A stretch of 64,000 nucleotides of DNA from Rhodospirillaceae bacterium (GCA_018660265.1 JABJKS010000066.1:1-64000); one strand, 5' to 3'; positions 7,185 through 16,268 are shown, counted from the first letter of the stretch. Numbers and translations: made by a program. The notes: generated from the sequence alone by a model not told the origin.

Positions 7185-7218
7185 TTGTTTCCCTTCCTAG
7201 GTGACGATTAGACATAAA

Positions 7219-8277
7219 TTAAAGTGTGGGTGGTGGGCCGCAATCAAGACAGGCGCCAATGGGCAAGGTCACGGCGTGGCTTTTATGGCCCAGCCAGGGC
7301 GGAATAACGGCACCAAAGCCGCCCGCCGGTCCACCGGCGGCAATAATCAATAATTGATCGGGACTTTCCATGGCGGGATATACCGTATCGCCGCGATCAC
7401 GGACCACGGCCCCTTTGCCCACATCGGCCCATTCCCGGCGATGGATGCGGGCGCGCTCGAAGATACGTTGCGCCACATCCTTTTTGCTCCACCCCGCAGC
7501 GTCAAGATGGTCGCGCAATTGTTTTGCTATGATGATGGCATAGTTGCCGGGCCAGATCGAATAATGCCGCATATTGGCCCGGATCTCAGCCGCGAATGTC
7601 TCCAATATCTCCTCAGGCTCGGTGGTCCATTCATTCATGATTTGCCGCGGCGCACCGGCGGCCATGACGGTGACGGCGGAAAGTTCCTTTGGAATATCCT
7701 GTTGTTCGGCCAGACTAAGCCAATTGCTGTCGTCTTCATCCTCCGCCAGGCAAAAGCTGATTTTACCAGGGTGCCCCAGGGTTGATCGATCGATTTCACC
7801 GGGACGGACTTCCAGCATATTAATCAGGATCAAACGCAGGGCCCGGCCAATAACCATGGTCGCCCGGTCGGAGGAACCAAGGACATTAAAGGTTGGATTG
7901 GTATTCAATTCCAAACGGATCGGGCCGTTCAGAACCAAAAGCACGGCGCAGCCGCCCGTGCTGGCCGTTGCCCCATGCAGCAAAAACTCCGGCTGCAACA
8001 TCGCCGTCACAGCCGCGACGACGACCGGAAAATGCATCGGCAGGCAGCCGGCCATGACAGCATTGATGGCCAGTTTCTCCGCCGTGATCGGTCGCTCGCG
8101 CACCGGCTCCAGCCCGATCAACTGATCGGGTGGCAGCATGCTCCATTCCAGGCAGGCCGCCACGGCCTCCGCTGTTGGCGGCACAATGGGCAGGCCGTCG
8201 GTCCAGCCATGACTGTGGTACAGCTCCTGGACCGCATTGAAATCACCGGCTTCGTGAATTTTTGACGAAAGTTGCAT
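7219..8277 (-). CDS. Uncharacterised partner of the UGSC selenoprotein
   Basis: This 352-aa protein has no recognised catalytic domain. Its N-terminus has HGWTDGLPIVPPT (about 23-35), a motif seen in proteins encoded beside or fused to UGSC domains (from memory, not searched). Other notable stretches are ATASTGGCAVLLVLNGP (around 104-120) and a C-terminal IGACLDCGPPPTL, a CxxC pair three residues from the family-like proline run. It is the upstream gene of the selenoprotein operon, with 34 nt between them. No signal peptide is visible, so a cytoplasmic location is likely. A role as a substrate-binding or enzyme subunit working with the selenoprotein is inference. Confidence 0.7.
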   Translation of the reverse strand: MQLSSKIHEAGDFNAVQELYHSHGWTDGLPIVPPTAEAVAACLEWSMLPPDQLIGLEPVRERPITAEKLAINAVMAGCLPMHFPVVVAAVTAMLQPEFLLHGATASTGGCAVLLVLNGPIRLELNTNPTFNVLGSSDRATMVIGRALRLILINMLEVRPGEIDRSTLGHPGKISFCLAEDEDDSNWLSLAEQQDIPKELSAVTVMAAGAPRQIMNEWTTEPEEILETFAAEIRANMRHYSIWPGNYAIIIAKQLRDHLDAAGWSKKDVAQRIFERARIHRREWADVGKGAVVRDRGDTVYPAMESPDQLLIIAAGGPAGGFGAVIPPWLGHKSHAVTLPIGACLDCGPPPTL

Positions 8278-8464
8278 GAGACTCCGTACCTTATTTCTTT
8301 GGTTACGACCATAATAGTGAATAATACCAGGGATCGCGACCTATCGTTTTTCCGGCACCGCAGGCTTTTTGTCTAAATGCGCTCTGGCGCTTGGCATCAC
8401 CCGATGGATTGTGCCAGTCTTGTCGGCAAAATACCTAATTCCGCTTTTCCAGCCCGGAGGATCA

Positions 8465-9703
8465 ATGCCAATGTCCGACAACATCGCCGACTTCACTTTC
8501 CTGCAAGGGGTCAAGGTCATCGATTTCACGCAATTCGAAGCGGGGCCCTCCTGCACGGAAACCCTGGCCTGGCTTGGCGCGGATGTGGTGAAGATTGAGA
8601 ACCCCAATAGGGGCGATCCCGGGCGCAGGCTGCAACCCAACCAACCGGACACCGACCCCTATTATTTCCACATGTTCAACGCCAACAAGAAATCCATCGC
8701 GGTGAACCTGAAATCGCCCGAAGGCCTGGCCCTGGTCAAGGATATGATCGCCAAGGCGGACGTGATGATGGAAAACTTCGCCCCCGGTGCCATTGAACGC
8801 CTGGGCCTGTCCTATACGGAGGTGAAGGCAATCAATCCAGGCATCATCTATGGCCAGGTGAAAGGTTTTGGCGAAGGCGGCCCGTTTGAGAAAAACCTGG
8901 CCTTCGATATGATCGCCCAGGCTTGCGGCGGGGCCTTCAGTGTGACCGGCGATCCCGACGGCCCGCCAATTCGCCCCGGCACCACCATTGGCGATACGGG
9001 CACGGGCATGCTGATGGCCATCACCATCCTGGGCGCGCTGTATAAGCGGCGGGAGACGGGCGAAGGCCACCGGTTGGAAGTCGCCATGCAGGACGCCATG
9101 CTGCACTATATGCGGGTCAACTTCGCCACCACGGGGCGCACGGGTGAGGCCGCCGGTCGGGCCGGCAGCAAAGTACCCGGCATCAGCAATGCCCCCATGG
9201 GTCTTTATCCCTGCGCGCCGGGCGGGTTGAACGATTACGTCTATATCATGACCTCTCGCGCCAACCCGGATCATTGGGACCGACTGCTGACCTTGATCGG
9301 GCGCGAGGATCTGATTGGTGATGAGCGTTATCTGACGCCCGCCGGCCGTGTCGAACGTGACGGGGAAGTGGACGAAATCATCGCCGCCTGGACCCGTGGC
9401 CTATCGAAACTGGACGCCATGAAAATGGTCGGCGAGGCAGGCATCCCTGCTGGTGCCGTGCTGGATACAGAGGAATTAAACGCCGATGTGACCTTTGAAG
9501 AACGCGGCGTCATGCAGACCATGGTGCACCCGGTGCATCGTCCGTTCAAGATGCCGGCCTGGCCGGTGCGCGTGGACGGCAAAGCCACGCGCCTGAAGTC
9601 TTCGCCGATGTTGGGGGAACATACGGATCAAGTGATCAGCGACTGGCTGGGCCTGAATGCAGCCGCAATAGAGGCGCTGAAGACGGACGGCACGGTCGGT
9701 TAG
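8465..9703 (+). CDS. CaiB/BaiF family CoA-transferase (class III)
   Basis: This 412-aa family III CoA-transferase has VIDFTQFEAGPSCTETLAWLGADVVKIE (about 18-45), the N-terminal CoA-binding region, and a catalytic aspartate predicted at Asp148 (AFDMIAQA). The C-terminal part has the usual DTEELNADVTFEERG stretch. The ATG at 8465 was chosen because GGAGG lies directly upstream (8456-8460), while the longer in-frame extension has no ribosome-binding site. It is divergent from the UGSC operon and opens a run of acyl-CoA genes. The CoA donor and acceptor cannot be read from sequence; formyl-CoA-type, carnitine-type and mesaconyl-type enzymes all share this fold. Confidence 0.85.
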   Translation: MPMSDNIADFTFLQGVKVIDFTQFEAGPSCTETLAWLGADVVKIENPNRGDPGRRLQPNQPDTDPYYFHMFNANKKSIAVNLKSPEGLALVKDMIAKADVMMENFAPGAIERLGLSYTEVKAINPGIIYGQVKGFGEGGPFEKNLAFDMIAQACGGAFSVTGDPDGPPIRPGTTIGDTGTGMLMAITILGALYKRRETGEGHRLEVAMQDAMLHYMRVNFATTGRTGEAAGRAGSKVPGISNAPMGLYPCAPGGLNDYVYIMTSRANPDHWDRLLTLIGREDLIGDERYLTPAGRVERDGEVDEIIAAWTRGLSKLDAMKMVGEAGIPAGAVLDTEELNADVTFEERGVMQTMVHPVHRPFKMPAWPVRVDGKATRLKSSPMLGEHTDQVISDWLGLNAAAIEALKTDGTVG

Positions 9704-9820
9704 CAGACTGGATGACAACTTGATGGCTTGCAGATAGCTGTCGAAATGTGGAACCCTAGGTGCCACGCGTTTTGAACCCAAAGCATTTCCGATGCGGAAA
9801 TGTTCCGACCCGTAAGAATT

Positions 9821-9890
9821 GAGCAATTTTTCCAATCATTTAGGATCGCCCACGGCTATTGGGCGATCTTCCCTAGATCGGAATTGCTCT
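9821..9890. repeat. Dispersed intergenic palindrome, copy 1
   Basis: GAGCAATTTTTCC opens and GATCGGAATTGCTC closes the element, with an inner stem GATCGCCCA (9844-9852) / TGGGCGATC (9860-9868). Related elements occur at 19150, 55981 and 59216, always between genes. Confidence 0.7.
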
Positions 9891-9915
9891 AAAACAAAGG
9901 TATTGGCAGAAGACA

Positions 9916-10383
9916 ATGGCAGACGAAAAAACAATGACTTTCCCCGTCGAGGCAACGCACATCATGATGTTTCGACGGTCCATCGGCGATTTTTCCGTTC
10001 CCGATACAGGCATGGAAGATACCGCCGCACCACCCACCTTCCCGCAAGCCGTGGCGCAGTTCGACCCGGACTATTTCCTGCGGATTAAGCCGGGCGAGGC
10101 GTGGTTCGGTTCAGGCAAAAATCCATCCGGCGTTGAAGGTAAACCCGCTTCATCAGGCGGCCTGCACGCCGAACAGCATTTTGAATTCGAACGTCCCGTG
10201 GTCCCCGGCGATGTCCTTTCAGCCGTCACCAAGGCGGGCAAGACCTGGGAAAAGGAAAGCAAGCGCGCGGGCAAGTTGATGTTTTCCGAACGCATCACGG
10301 AGTACCGGGATCAAAATGGCGAACTGGTCTGCACCGCCCGCGGTGTCGGTGTGAAAACCGAACGTCCCGTGGATCAGGGCTGA
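9916..10383 (+). CDS. FAS1-like / MaoC N-terminal-type dehydratase domain protein
   Basis: The 155-aa protein resembles the N-terminal, non-catalytic half of MaoC-like hydratases (FAS1-like dehydratase, MaoC_dehydrat_N). LHAEQHFEFERPVVPGDVLSA (about 76-96) is the diagnostic hot-dog-fold stretch. In this family the protein pairs with a separate catalytic MaoC subunit, and exactly such a gene follows 22 nt downstream (10406). Together they probably form a heteromeric (R)-enoyl-CoA hydratase. The start at 9916 is preceded by a weak site (AGAAGACA). Confidence 0.75.
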   Translation: MADEKTMTFPVEATHIMMFRRSIGDFSVPDTGMEDTAAPPTFPQAVAQFDPDYFLRIKPGEAWFGSGKNPSGVEGKPASSGGLHAEQHFEFERPVVPGDVLSAVTKAGKTWEKESKRAGKLMFSERITEYRDQNGELVCTARGVGVKTERPVDQG

Positions 10384-10405
10384 GCCAGAATTTAGGAGCA
10401 AGATC

Positions 10406-10828
10406 ATGACATTGAAAGCAAGTGAAATTTCCGTCGGCGATACCTTTGAAGAGGTTCTGGTGGAAGATCTGAAACGCACCCAACTGGTGATGTATTCCGG
10501 CACCTCCGGTGATTATAACCCCCTGCACACGGACGATGTTTATTGCCGTGAAGCAGCCGGCTACCCAGGGGTCTTTGCCCACGGCATGTTGACCATGGGC
10601 ATGACCGGGCGCGTCGTCACCAATGCCTTTGGGGCTGCGAACGTCAAAAAATACGGCGTCCGCTTCACCAACCAGGTCTGGCCCGGCGACGATCTGACCG
10701 GCAAGGCGGTGATTGAGGCGATCCGTGAAGAAGGCGGCGAGACCCTGGTCGATCTGGCCATCACCACCACTAATCAAAAAGGCGACGTGGTCGTCATGGG
10801 CAACGCAACGGGCCGGGTTGATCCCTAG
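10406..10828 (+). CDS. MaoC-family enoyl-CoA hydratase subunit
   Basis: This 140-aa hot-dog protein carries the hydratase-2 motif YSGTSGDYNPLHTDD (about 31-45), with the catalytic Asp and His expected in GDYNPLH. FAHGMLTMGMTGRVV follows as in (R)-specific enoyl-CoA hydratases. A good ribosome-binding site (AGGAGC) precedes the ATG. It pairs with the preceding FAS1-like subunit and ends before a strong intrinsic terminator (10853-10891), so the two genes are one transcription unit, possibly with the CoA-transferase at 8465. The acyl substrate is not known. Confidence 0.85.
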   Translation: MTLKASEISVGDTFEEVLVEDLKRTQLVMYSGTSGDYNPLHTDDVYCREAAGYPGVFAHGMLTMGMTGRVVTNAFGAANVKKYGVRFTNQVWPGDDLTGKAVIEAIREEGGETLVDLAITTTNQKGDVVVMGNATGRVDP

Positions 10829-10852
10829 CCCTACAGCTTGAGAACAATCATA

Positions 10853-10891
10853 GGGGGCGGCGGATTGTAAGAACGCCGCCCCCTTATTTTT
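10853..10891 (+). terminator. Strong intrinsic terminator
   Basis: GGGGGCGGCG (10853-10862) pairs perfectly with CGCCGCCCCC (10874-10883) over 10 bp, followed by TTATTTTT. It closes the hydratase transcription unit. Confidence 0.88.
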
Positions 10892-10913
10892 ATGAATAAT
10901 GGGTATTTAAGAT

Positions 10914-11363
10914 ATGTCTACAGCACCACGGCAATCGGGCCATCGTTATATTGAAACCATCAATCGCTATTACGATGGTTGCAATACGGCTGACTATGAT
11001 TTGATGATGTCCACCTTCGACGAGGACGTTGTGCATTATTTCGTCGATCATGGTGCCGTCAAAGGTGCCGCCGCCCTGGCCAATTATTGGGTCAAGATCG
11101 GCCCACGCACAGCGGCCCATTGGCGCCTGGATCATGCCATGGTGGAAGAGCCCGAATGCGTCATCGAATGGAGCATGCGCTGGACCCCAAAGCCCACTGG
11201 CGTGGCGGAAGTGCTACGGGGCAGCGAGTGGTATATCTTCCGGGATGACAAAATCCTGGAAATCCGCAGCTATCACAACAACCGCTTTCTGCAAGACCCG
11301 AAAAACCGCGAGCTTTGGGATTTCCCCTATGAAGCGCGCGGCTATACCAAGCAGTCCGTTTAG
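10914..11363 (+). CDS. NTF2-like / SnoaL-type protein
   Basis: The 149-aa protein has the cone-like NTF2 fold pattern: an N-terminal helix region (YIETINRYYDGCNTADYDLM, about 12-31) followed by beta-rich segments including FDEDVVHYFVDHGAVKG and SEWYIFRDDKILEIRSYH. SnoaL-like proteins are small cyclases, isomerases or ligand-binding proteins; residues alone do not show which. It follows the terminator at 10853-10891, so it is probably transcribed separately, together with the ureidoglycolate-lyase-like gene 29 nt downstream. Confidence 0.7.
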   Translation: MSTAPRQSGHRYIETINRYYDGCNTADYDLMMSTFDEDVVHYFVDHGAVKGAAALANYWVKIGPRTAAHWRLDHAMVEEPECVIEWSMRWTPKPTGVAEVLRGSEWYIFRDDKILEIRSYHNNRFLQDPKNRELWDFPYEARGYTKQSV

Positions 11364-11392
11364 TATTCGTCTACAATGATTGGAAGAGCTTC

Positions 11393-11887
11393 ATGCGCGA
11401 ACTTATAGCCGAACCCATTGAGCAAGCCGCGTTTGAACCCTATGGGCAGACGCTGTCGACGCCGGTCAGCGGCAATCGGACCGATTATGCGGCCCAATTA
11501 TCGAACGGTCGCCCCGGCGTTGATATCAACCTTGCCGTGGTCCGGGCCAATCCGCCAAAGACCCTGCCCATAGATGTCGTGAAGATGGAGCGGCATCCGC
11601 TATCGTCCCAGGCCTTCATGCCCCTGGACTGCGACCGCTATCTGGTGATCGTCGCAAACCCCCAAAACATGGATGGGGAAGCGGACGGCCCGCCTGACCT
11701 ATCAACCCTGCGCGCTTTTACGGTGCCGGGGGACGTGGGCATAAACTACAACGCGGGCACCTGGCATTTTCCCCTCACCAGCTTGGACCGCGCAGCGACA
11801 TTTGCCTTGTTGATGTACATGGACGGCGGCCCCGGGGACGAGGATTGGGCCACCCTGCCCGAACCAATTCAGCTGGCTGTTGATTAG
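11393..11887 (+). CDS. Ureidoglycolate lyase family protein
   Basis: This 164-aa protein matches the AllA family (ureidoglycolate lyase, about 160-170 aa). It has an N-terminal AAFEPYGQTL, RHPLSSQAFMPLD (about 63-75) and a C-terminal NYNAGTWHFPL, a cupin-like metal-site region. AllA splits ureidoglycolate into glyoxylate and urea in purine/allantoin use. No other allantoin gene is nearby, so its role here may be on a related ureido or hydroxy-acid substrate. The stop is immediately followed by an IS481-like end fragment. Confidence 0.75.
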   Translation: MRELIAEPIEQAAFEPYGQTLSTPVSGNRTDYAAQLSNGRPGVDINLAVVRANPPKTLPIDVVKMERHPLSSQAFMPLDCDRYLVIVANPQNMDGEADGPPDLSTLRAFTVPGDVGINYNAGTWHFPLTSLDRAATFALLMYMDGGPGDEDWATLPEPIQLAVD

Positions 11888-11965
11888 ACGTGAGTTCTCA
11901 CGAGGTTGTTCAGTCGATCCACTTCTGAAAAAGCTGATGTTTGCGAAGACAGAAGCGTCGAGGAA
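11887..11965 (+). mobile_element. IS481-like 5' end fragment
   Basis: About 79 bp match the left half of the MITE at 6517: TCTCACGAGGTTGTTCA, GATCCACTTCTGAAAA and GCTGATGTTTGCGAAGACA occur in the same order. It encodes the transposase-like start MFAKTEASRKGRETLIALHG before stopping. No matching right end was found nearby, so it is a solo, decayed end. Confidence 0.6.
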
Positions 11966-12010
11966 AGGTCGAGAGACGTTGATTGCGCTACATGGAAGCA
12001 GGCTTCATAG

Positions 12011-13171
12011 TTAGAACACACCACTTTCTTTCATCGCGGCGATGTCGCTATCACTATAGCCGATGTTACGCAGATTGCTTTCCGTGTGCTGGCCCAGTTC
12101 GGGTAAATCGAACACCACCTGGCCGGGTTCGTTCTTGAACTTCATTGGGATGCCGATATGTTCCCAGCCGCGGTCATCCTCGATGATCATTTCCCGGTGG
12201 CGCAGTTGCGGGTCGTCGGCCCCTTGGCGCAGGTCGTTGACGGGGGCGAAGGCGGCGTCCACATCTTCGAACCAGTCCACCCAATAGGCCTGGGTCTCGG
12301 AGAGGAATTTTTCGGTCAGGAATTCCTTGGCCGGCAGTTGGTTGGGCCCAGGCGGGGGCAGGCAGACATCGATCAGATCCGGGCGGCCCATCTTATTCAG
12401 GATGGCGGCGGCGAAATGCATTTCCGCCCCGCCCAGGACGATGTGTTTGCCGTCTTTGGTGCCATAGATGTTGTACATGGCATTACCGCCCCAGGATCGT
12501 TCGTCCTTGGGGTTGGGGGCGCGTTTTTCGGCGAACACCGGGCCGACGTTATTGGGCATGGCGGCGATCAGACTGTCCATCATGGACAGGTCGATGTAAT
12601 CGCCCGCACCGGTGTCCCGGCGGCGGTACAACGCCATCAACACCGCCGACAGACCCATCATGGACGACAGCATATCCGCATTGGCAATACCCGGTATGGC
12701 CGGTTGCCCATCGGGGCCTAGGTTGACGGACAAGATGCCTGCATAGGCCTCCGTCGCCATATCGTGGGCCGGTTTCTTGGCATAGGGGCCGTCCTGGCCA
12801 AAGGCGGAGAGGGAGGCATAAACGATGCCGGGGTGGCGCGCGGATACCGCCTCATAGCCGACGCCCAGGCGATCGACCACGCCGGGGCGAAAAGCCTCGA
12901 TCATCACATCGCAGCTTTCCGCCAGGCGCAGGGCGGCTTCCACGCCTTCCTCTGTCTTCAGGTTCAGCTGTACGCTTTGTTTGTTGCGATGGGTATTGGC
13001 GAAAAACACCGTGGTGCCATCACGCTCCGCCCCGATCACCCGGTTCGGTTCACCGCCATTGATGGGTTCCAGCTTGATCACCTCGGCCCCATGGTCGGCC
13101 ATCATTTGTGTCAGCAAGGGGCCCGGTAGGAACAATGACAGATCAAGTACGCGGATACCTTCGAGTTTCAT
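12011..13171 (-). CDS. CaiB/BaiF family CoA-transferase
   Basis: This 386-aa family III CoA-transferase has LDLSLFLPGPLLTQMMADHGAEVIKLE (about 9-35) at the N-terminus. The catalytic aspartate is predicted at Asp137 (AHDMATEAYAG). TGAGDYIDLSMMDSL is the typical mid-domain stretch. It lies 27 nt downstream of a second CoA-transferase and belongs to a minus-strand operon with an acyl-CoA dehydrogenase and a MaoC hydratase. Only moderate similarity to its neighbour is visible, so the two may form a heteromer or act on successive intermediates. Confidence 0.85.
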   Translation of the reverse strand: MKLEGIRVLDLSLFLPGPLLTQMMADHGAEVIKLEPINGGEPNRVIGAERDGTTVFFANTHRNKQSVQLNLKTEEGVEAALRLAESCDVMIEAFRPGVVDRLGVGYEAVSARHPGIVYASLSAFGQDGPYAKKPAHDMATEAYAGILSVNLGPDGQPAIPGIANADMLSSMMGLSAVLMALYRRRDTGAGDYIDLSMMDSLIAAMPNNVGPVFAEKRAPNPKDERSWGGNAMYNIYGTKDGKHIVLGGAEMHFAAAILNKMGRPDLIDVCLPPPGPNQLPAKEFLTEKFLSETQAYWVDWFEDVDAAFAPVNDLRQGADDPQLRHREMIIEDDRGWEHIGIPMKFKNEPGQVVFDLPELGQHTESNLRNIGYSDSDIAAMKESGVF

Positions 13172-13198
13172 AATTAAGTGCTTTCTTAGATGGCCCAG

Positions 13199-14386
13199 TT
13201 AAATTGCATTGTCAGTGCGCAGTTTGGTTATCTCGTCCAATGAATAACCCAATTCAGATAAAATGTCTTCGCTGTCCGCGCCCAGCTTTGGCGCCGGGCG
13301 GGCCGGAATAGGCTCTCCCATACGAATGGGGTTGTTCAGCAATTTCAGGTCCGGGCGATCAGGATGAGCAACCGTTTGCACCCCGCCCCGGTCCCGGAAA
13401 TAGGGATTGTCCAGGGCTTGCGCGATGTCGTTGACGGGGCCCGCCGGCACCTCCCCGGCGAAATGCGCCAACCATTCCGCCGTCGACCGTTTGATCAGAA
13501 CCGCATCCAGCATCAGGGTCAGTTCATCCCGATTGGCAAAGCGCCCCTCGTAATCCAGAAAGCGGGGGTCGGTCTTCCAGTCCGGCTTAGCTACCTTGTC
13601 ACAAAGCGCCTCCCAGAATTTCTGGGTCTGGGCCATGATGAAGATCCAACCATCCTGTGATCGATACAGCTGCGAGGGCACGATGAACGGATGCCCGGAA
13701 CGAGGCGCGCGTTCGGTAACATCGCCTTCGTTCAGGTACCAAACGCCGGGATAACTCAATTGATGCATGGCCACATCATAAAGCGAGACTTCCATATCCC
13801 GGCCCTGACCGGTTTGCTTGGCCTGATTAATACCCGCCAACAGGGCCAACGATGAGGTCACCCCGGTCATATAATCCACAATAGACAGTCCCATGCAGGC
13901 CGGCGGGCCGTCGGGTTCGCCGCTGAGATGTAGAAAGCCCGCCTCCGCCTGCATCAGGAAATCATAGCCGGGCCAACCGGCACGTTCGCCATGGTTGCCA
14001 TAGGCCGAGACGTGGGCGCAGACGATGGCGGGGTTGTGCGCCGAGAGGTCCTCGTGCCGCAGCCCCAGTTTTTTCGGCTGGTCGCCGCGTAGATTATTGA
14101 TCAGGCCGTTCGCGGTGGCGACAAGGCGATGGAACACGGCCCGCCCGTCGGGATGCTTCAGATCCAGGGAGAGGGAGCGTTTATTGCGGTTAAAAGCCTG
14201 ATAGAATTGAGAATCCAATTCGCCCAGATAATGGGGCCCGACGCTGCGGGAGACGTCGCCGCCTGTTTGGCGGTTTTCCACCTTGATCAGATCCGCGCCC
14301 AGGTCCGCCAAAAAGCCGGTGCCATAAGGCCCCGCGCCATAATGTTCTACCGCTATGATGCGCAACCCTTCCAGGGGCAGGCTCAC
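13199..14386 (-). CDS. CaiB/BaiF family CoA-transferase
   Basis: This 395-aa class III CoA-transferase has GLRIIAVEHYGAGPYGTGFLADLGADLIKVE (about 7-37), LDLKHPDGRAVFHRL, and a predicted catalytic Asp142 in GYDFLMQAEAG. Its ATG overlaps the stop of the upstream acyl-CoA dehydrogenase by 4 nt (ATGA), so translation is coupled. Pairing of CaiB/BaiF enzymes with an acyl-CoA dehydrogenase and a MaoC hydratase suggests activation and beta-oxidation of an organic acid. The substrate remains unknown. Confidence 0.87.
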   Translation of the reverse strand: MSLPLEGLRIIAVEHYGAGPYGTGFLADLGADLIKVENRQTGGDVSRSVGPHYLGELDSQFYQAFNRNKRSLSLDLKHPDGRAVFHRLVATANGLINNLRGDQPKKLGLRHEDLSAHNPAIVCAHVSAYGNHGERAGWPGYDFLMQAEAGFLHLSGEPDGPPACMGLSIVDYMTGVTSSLALLAGINQAKQTGQGRDMEVSLYDVAMHQLSYPGVWYLNEGDVTERAPRSGHPFIVPSQLYRSQDGWIFIMAQTQKFWEALCDKVAKPDWKTDPRFLDYEGRFANRDELTLMLDAVLIKRSTAEWLAHFAGEVPAGPVNDIAQALDNPYFRDRGGVQTVAHPDRPDLKLLNNPIRMGEPIPARPAPKLGADSEDILSELGYSLDEITKLRTDNAI

Positions 14387-15567
14387 GCCGGGTTCCTCTC
14401 AATCAGCTGCCTGGCAATAATGATGCGCTGCATCTCGTTCGTACCCTCACCGATGCACATCAACGGGGCGTCCCTGTAATAGCGTTCCACGTGGAATTCC
14501 TTGGAATAGCCATAGGCACCGTGAATGCGCATACATTCCGTGGCGTTCTCCAACGCGGATTCCGAGGCGAATAATTTCGCCATCCCCGCCTCCATATCGC
14601 AACGCTCGCCCTTGTCGTAGGCGGTTGCGGCACTTTCCACCAACAGGCGGGAGGCTTCGCAGCGTGTCGCCATGTCCCCCAGTTTGGTCTGAATTGCCTG
14701 ATGCTGGCAGATCGGCTTGCCCATGGTTTCGCGCACCTGGGAATAGGATGTCGCAGCCTTCAACGCCGCATTGGCAATGCCAACACCACGGGCGGCGACG
14801 TTGATGCGCCCCAACTCCAACCCACCAACCGCATGGCGAAAACCGGAGCCTTCTTGCAGGCCAATCAATTTGTCAGCACCAATGCGATAATCATCAAATA
14901 CCAGCTCCGCCGAGTCGATACCCTTGTAGCCAAGTTTCTCCAACTTCCGGCCCACGGTGAAGCCGGGGCCCTTTTCGGCGATGAACAACGAAGTGCCTTT
15001 ATGCCGGGGCTGCATCTCCATATCCGTCTTCACCAACAGGGCAACGCAATTGCCTTCGATACCGTTGGAGATCCAGGTTTTGGTGCCGTTGATCACATAG
15101 TCATCCCCGTCACGGACCGCGCGGGTGCGGATGGCCTGCAAATCCGTGCCGCAATTGGGTTCGGTCAGGGCCAGCGCACCGCGAATTTCCCCGGTGGCAA
15201 AGCGCGGCAGGTAATGGCGTTTTTGCTCTTCCGTGCCGAAACGTTCCACCGCCGCCGACATGATCAGATGAGAATTGAAAATACCACTCAGGGACATCCA
15301 GACTTCCGAAACGATGGTGACAATTTTCGCATAGGTGCCCGCAGGCAGGCCCAGGCCGCCGTATTCCTGGCCGATGGTGGCCCCGAACAGGCCCAGTTCC
15401 TTCATCTGCGCCACCATCTCGTGGGGATATTCGTCAGCGTGCTCCAGCTCCAGCACCTTGTCCTTGACCTCCCGGTCCAGCCAGCGTTGCACCGCATCCA
15501 ACAGTTGTTGTTCATCTTCCCGCGTAATGCTTTCGCCGCTGCGGTTGGTCAGTGTCTCAGTCATCAA
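14383..15567 (-). CDS. Acyl-CoA dehydrogenase
   Basis: The 394-aa FAD-dependent acyl-CoA dehydrogenase has LTEPNCGTDL (about 133-142, FAD-contacting), NGTKTWISNG (about 159-168) and the C-terminal catalytic base motif IGEGTNEMQ, with Glu374 predicted as the alpha-proton abstractor. RIHGAYGYSKEFHVERYYRDA is the conserved penultimate helix. It sits between a MaoC hydratase (8 nt upstream) and a CoA-transferase (4-nt overlap downstream), all on the minus strand. It would transfer electrons to ETF. Acyl chain specificity cannot be read here. An in-frame ATG one codon later is equally possible as start. Confidence 0.92.
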   Translation of the reverse strand: MMTETLTNRSGESITREDEQQLLDAVQRWLDREVKDKVLELEHADEYPHEMVAQMKELGLFGATIGQEYGGLGLPAGTYAKIVTIVSEVWMSLSGIFNSHLIMSAAVERFGTEEQKRHYLPRFATGEIRGALALTEPNCGTDLQAIRTRAVRDGDDYVINGTKTWISNGIEGNCVALLVKTDMEMQPRHKGTSLFIAEKGPGFTVGRKLEKLGYKGIDSAELVFDDYRIGADKLIGLQEGSGFRHAVGGLELGRINVAARGVGIANAALKAATSYSQVRETMGKPICQHQAIQTKLGDMATRCEASRLLVESAATAYDKGERCDMEAGMAKLFASESALENATECMRIHGAYGYSKEFHVERYYRDAPLMCIGEGTNEMQRIIIARQLIERNPA

Positions 15568-15575
15568 AATATTCC

Positions 15576-16118
15576 TTATTTCTGCTGCGATGGCTTCTGG
15601 GCGGCAAGAATTTTGTCGTCCACGCCGTGGCCCCGTTTTGGCACCAGCACTGTGCGTTTATAGCGCATCACAAGTGTGCCATCCGCCTTGTGGGCCCGTG
15701 TTTCCACATCCACGATGCCTTGGGTGGGGCGGGATTTGGACTCCTTCTTGGCGAGGACTTCCGACTCCGCATAGATGGTATCGCCGTTAAAAACCGGGGC
15801 AGGCATGTAAATATCGGTCCAGCCCAGATTAGCGATGGCCTTTTGACTAACATCCGAGACGCTCATCCCCGCGACAATGGCCAGGGTCAGGGCGGAATTG
15901 ACAATGGGCTTGCCGAATTCGGAATGTTTGGCGTATTCCGCATCAAAATGCAGGGGGTGCTGGTTCATGGTCAACAGGGTGAACCAGGTATTGTCAGCTT
16001 CGGTAATGGTGCGGCCGGGCCGGTGTTCATAGGTGTCACCGATGGTGAAATCCTCGTAATAGCGGCCAAATGTCTCCTGATACCGGTTTTCGCCGACCTT
16101 AATGACGCCGTCTCTCAT
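15576..16118 (-). CDS. MaoC-family dehydratase (mesaconyl-CoA hydratase-like)
   Basis: The 180-aa single hot-dog protein has TLLTMNQHPLHFDAEYAKHSEFGKPIVN (about 47-74), the catalytic MaoC motif with Asn-Pro-Leu-His. PTQGIVDVETRAHKADGTLVMRYKRTVLVPKR is typical of the mesaconyl/beta-methylmalyl-CoA dehydratase-like subgroup. It is the first gene of the minus-strand operon that continues into the acyl-CoA dehydrogenase and two CoA-transferases. The combination of mesaconyl-type hydratase and CaiB transferases recalls C4/C5 branched acid metabolism, but this is inference. AAGGAGC lies upstream of the ATG. Confidence 0.83.
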   Translation of the reverse strand: MRDGVIKVGENRYQETFGRYYEDFTIGDTYEHRPGRTITEADNTWFTLLTMNQHPLHFDAEYAKHSEFGKPIVNSALTLAIVAGMSVSDVSQKAIANLGWTDIYMPAPVFNGDTIYAESEVLAKKESKSRPTQGIVDVETRAHKADGTLVMRYKRTVLVPKRGHGVDDKILAAQKPSQQK

Positions 16119-16268
16119 CTTAAACGCTCCTTATCTACAATGTTTGGCGGCCATTCTCCGGGCAGGAGGGGCAGCCGTCAATACGGGCCTATGGAGTCTG
16201 GCCAATCATCCGCTATAAAGGACGCAAATGTGGCAGCAATAGGAGCCGGCGACGTCCGGGGTGAGTAG

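Noticed and set aside
14701-15663. Plus-strand open frame of about 320 aa over the acyl-CoA dehydrogenase
   Set aside because: It mirrors the conserved minus-strand enzyme, with low-complexity His/Gln/Arg-rich translation typical of a shadow.
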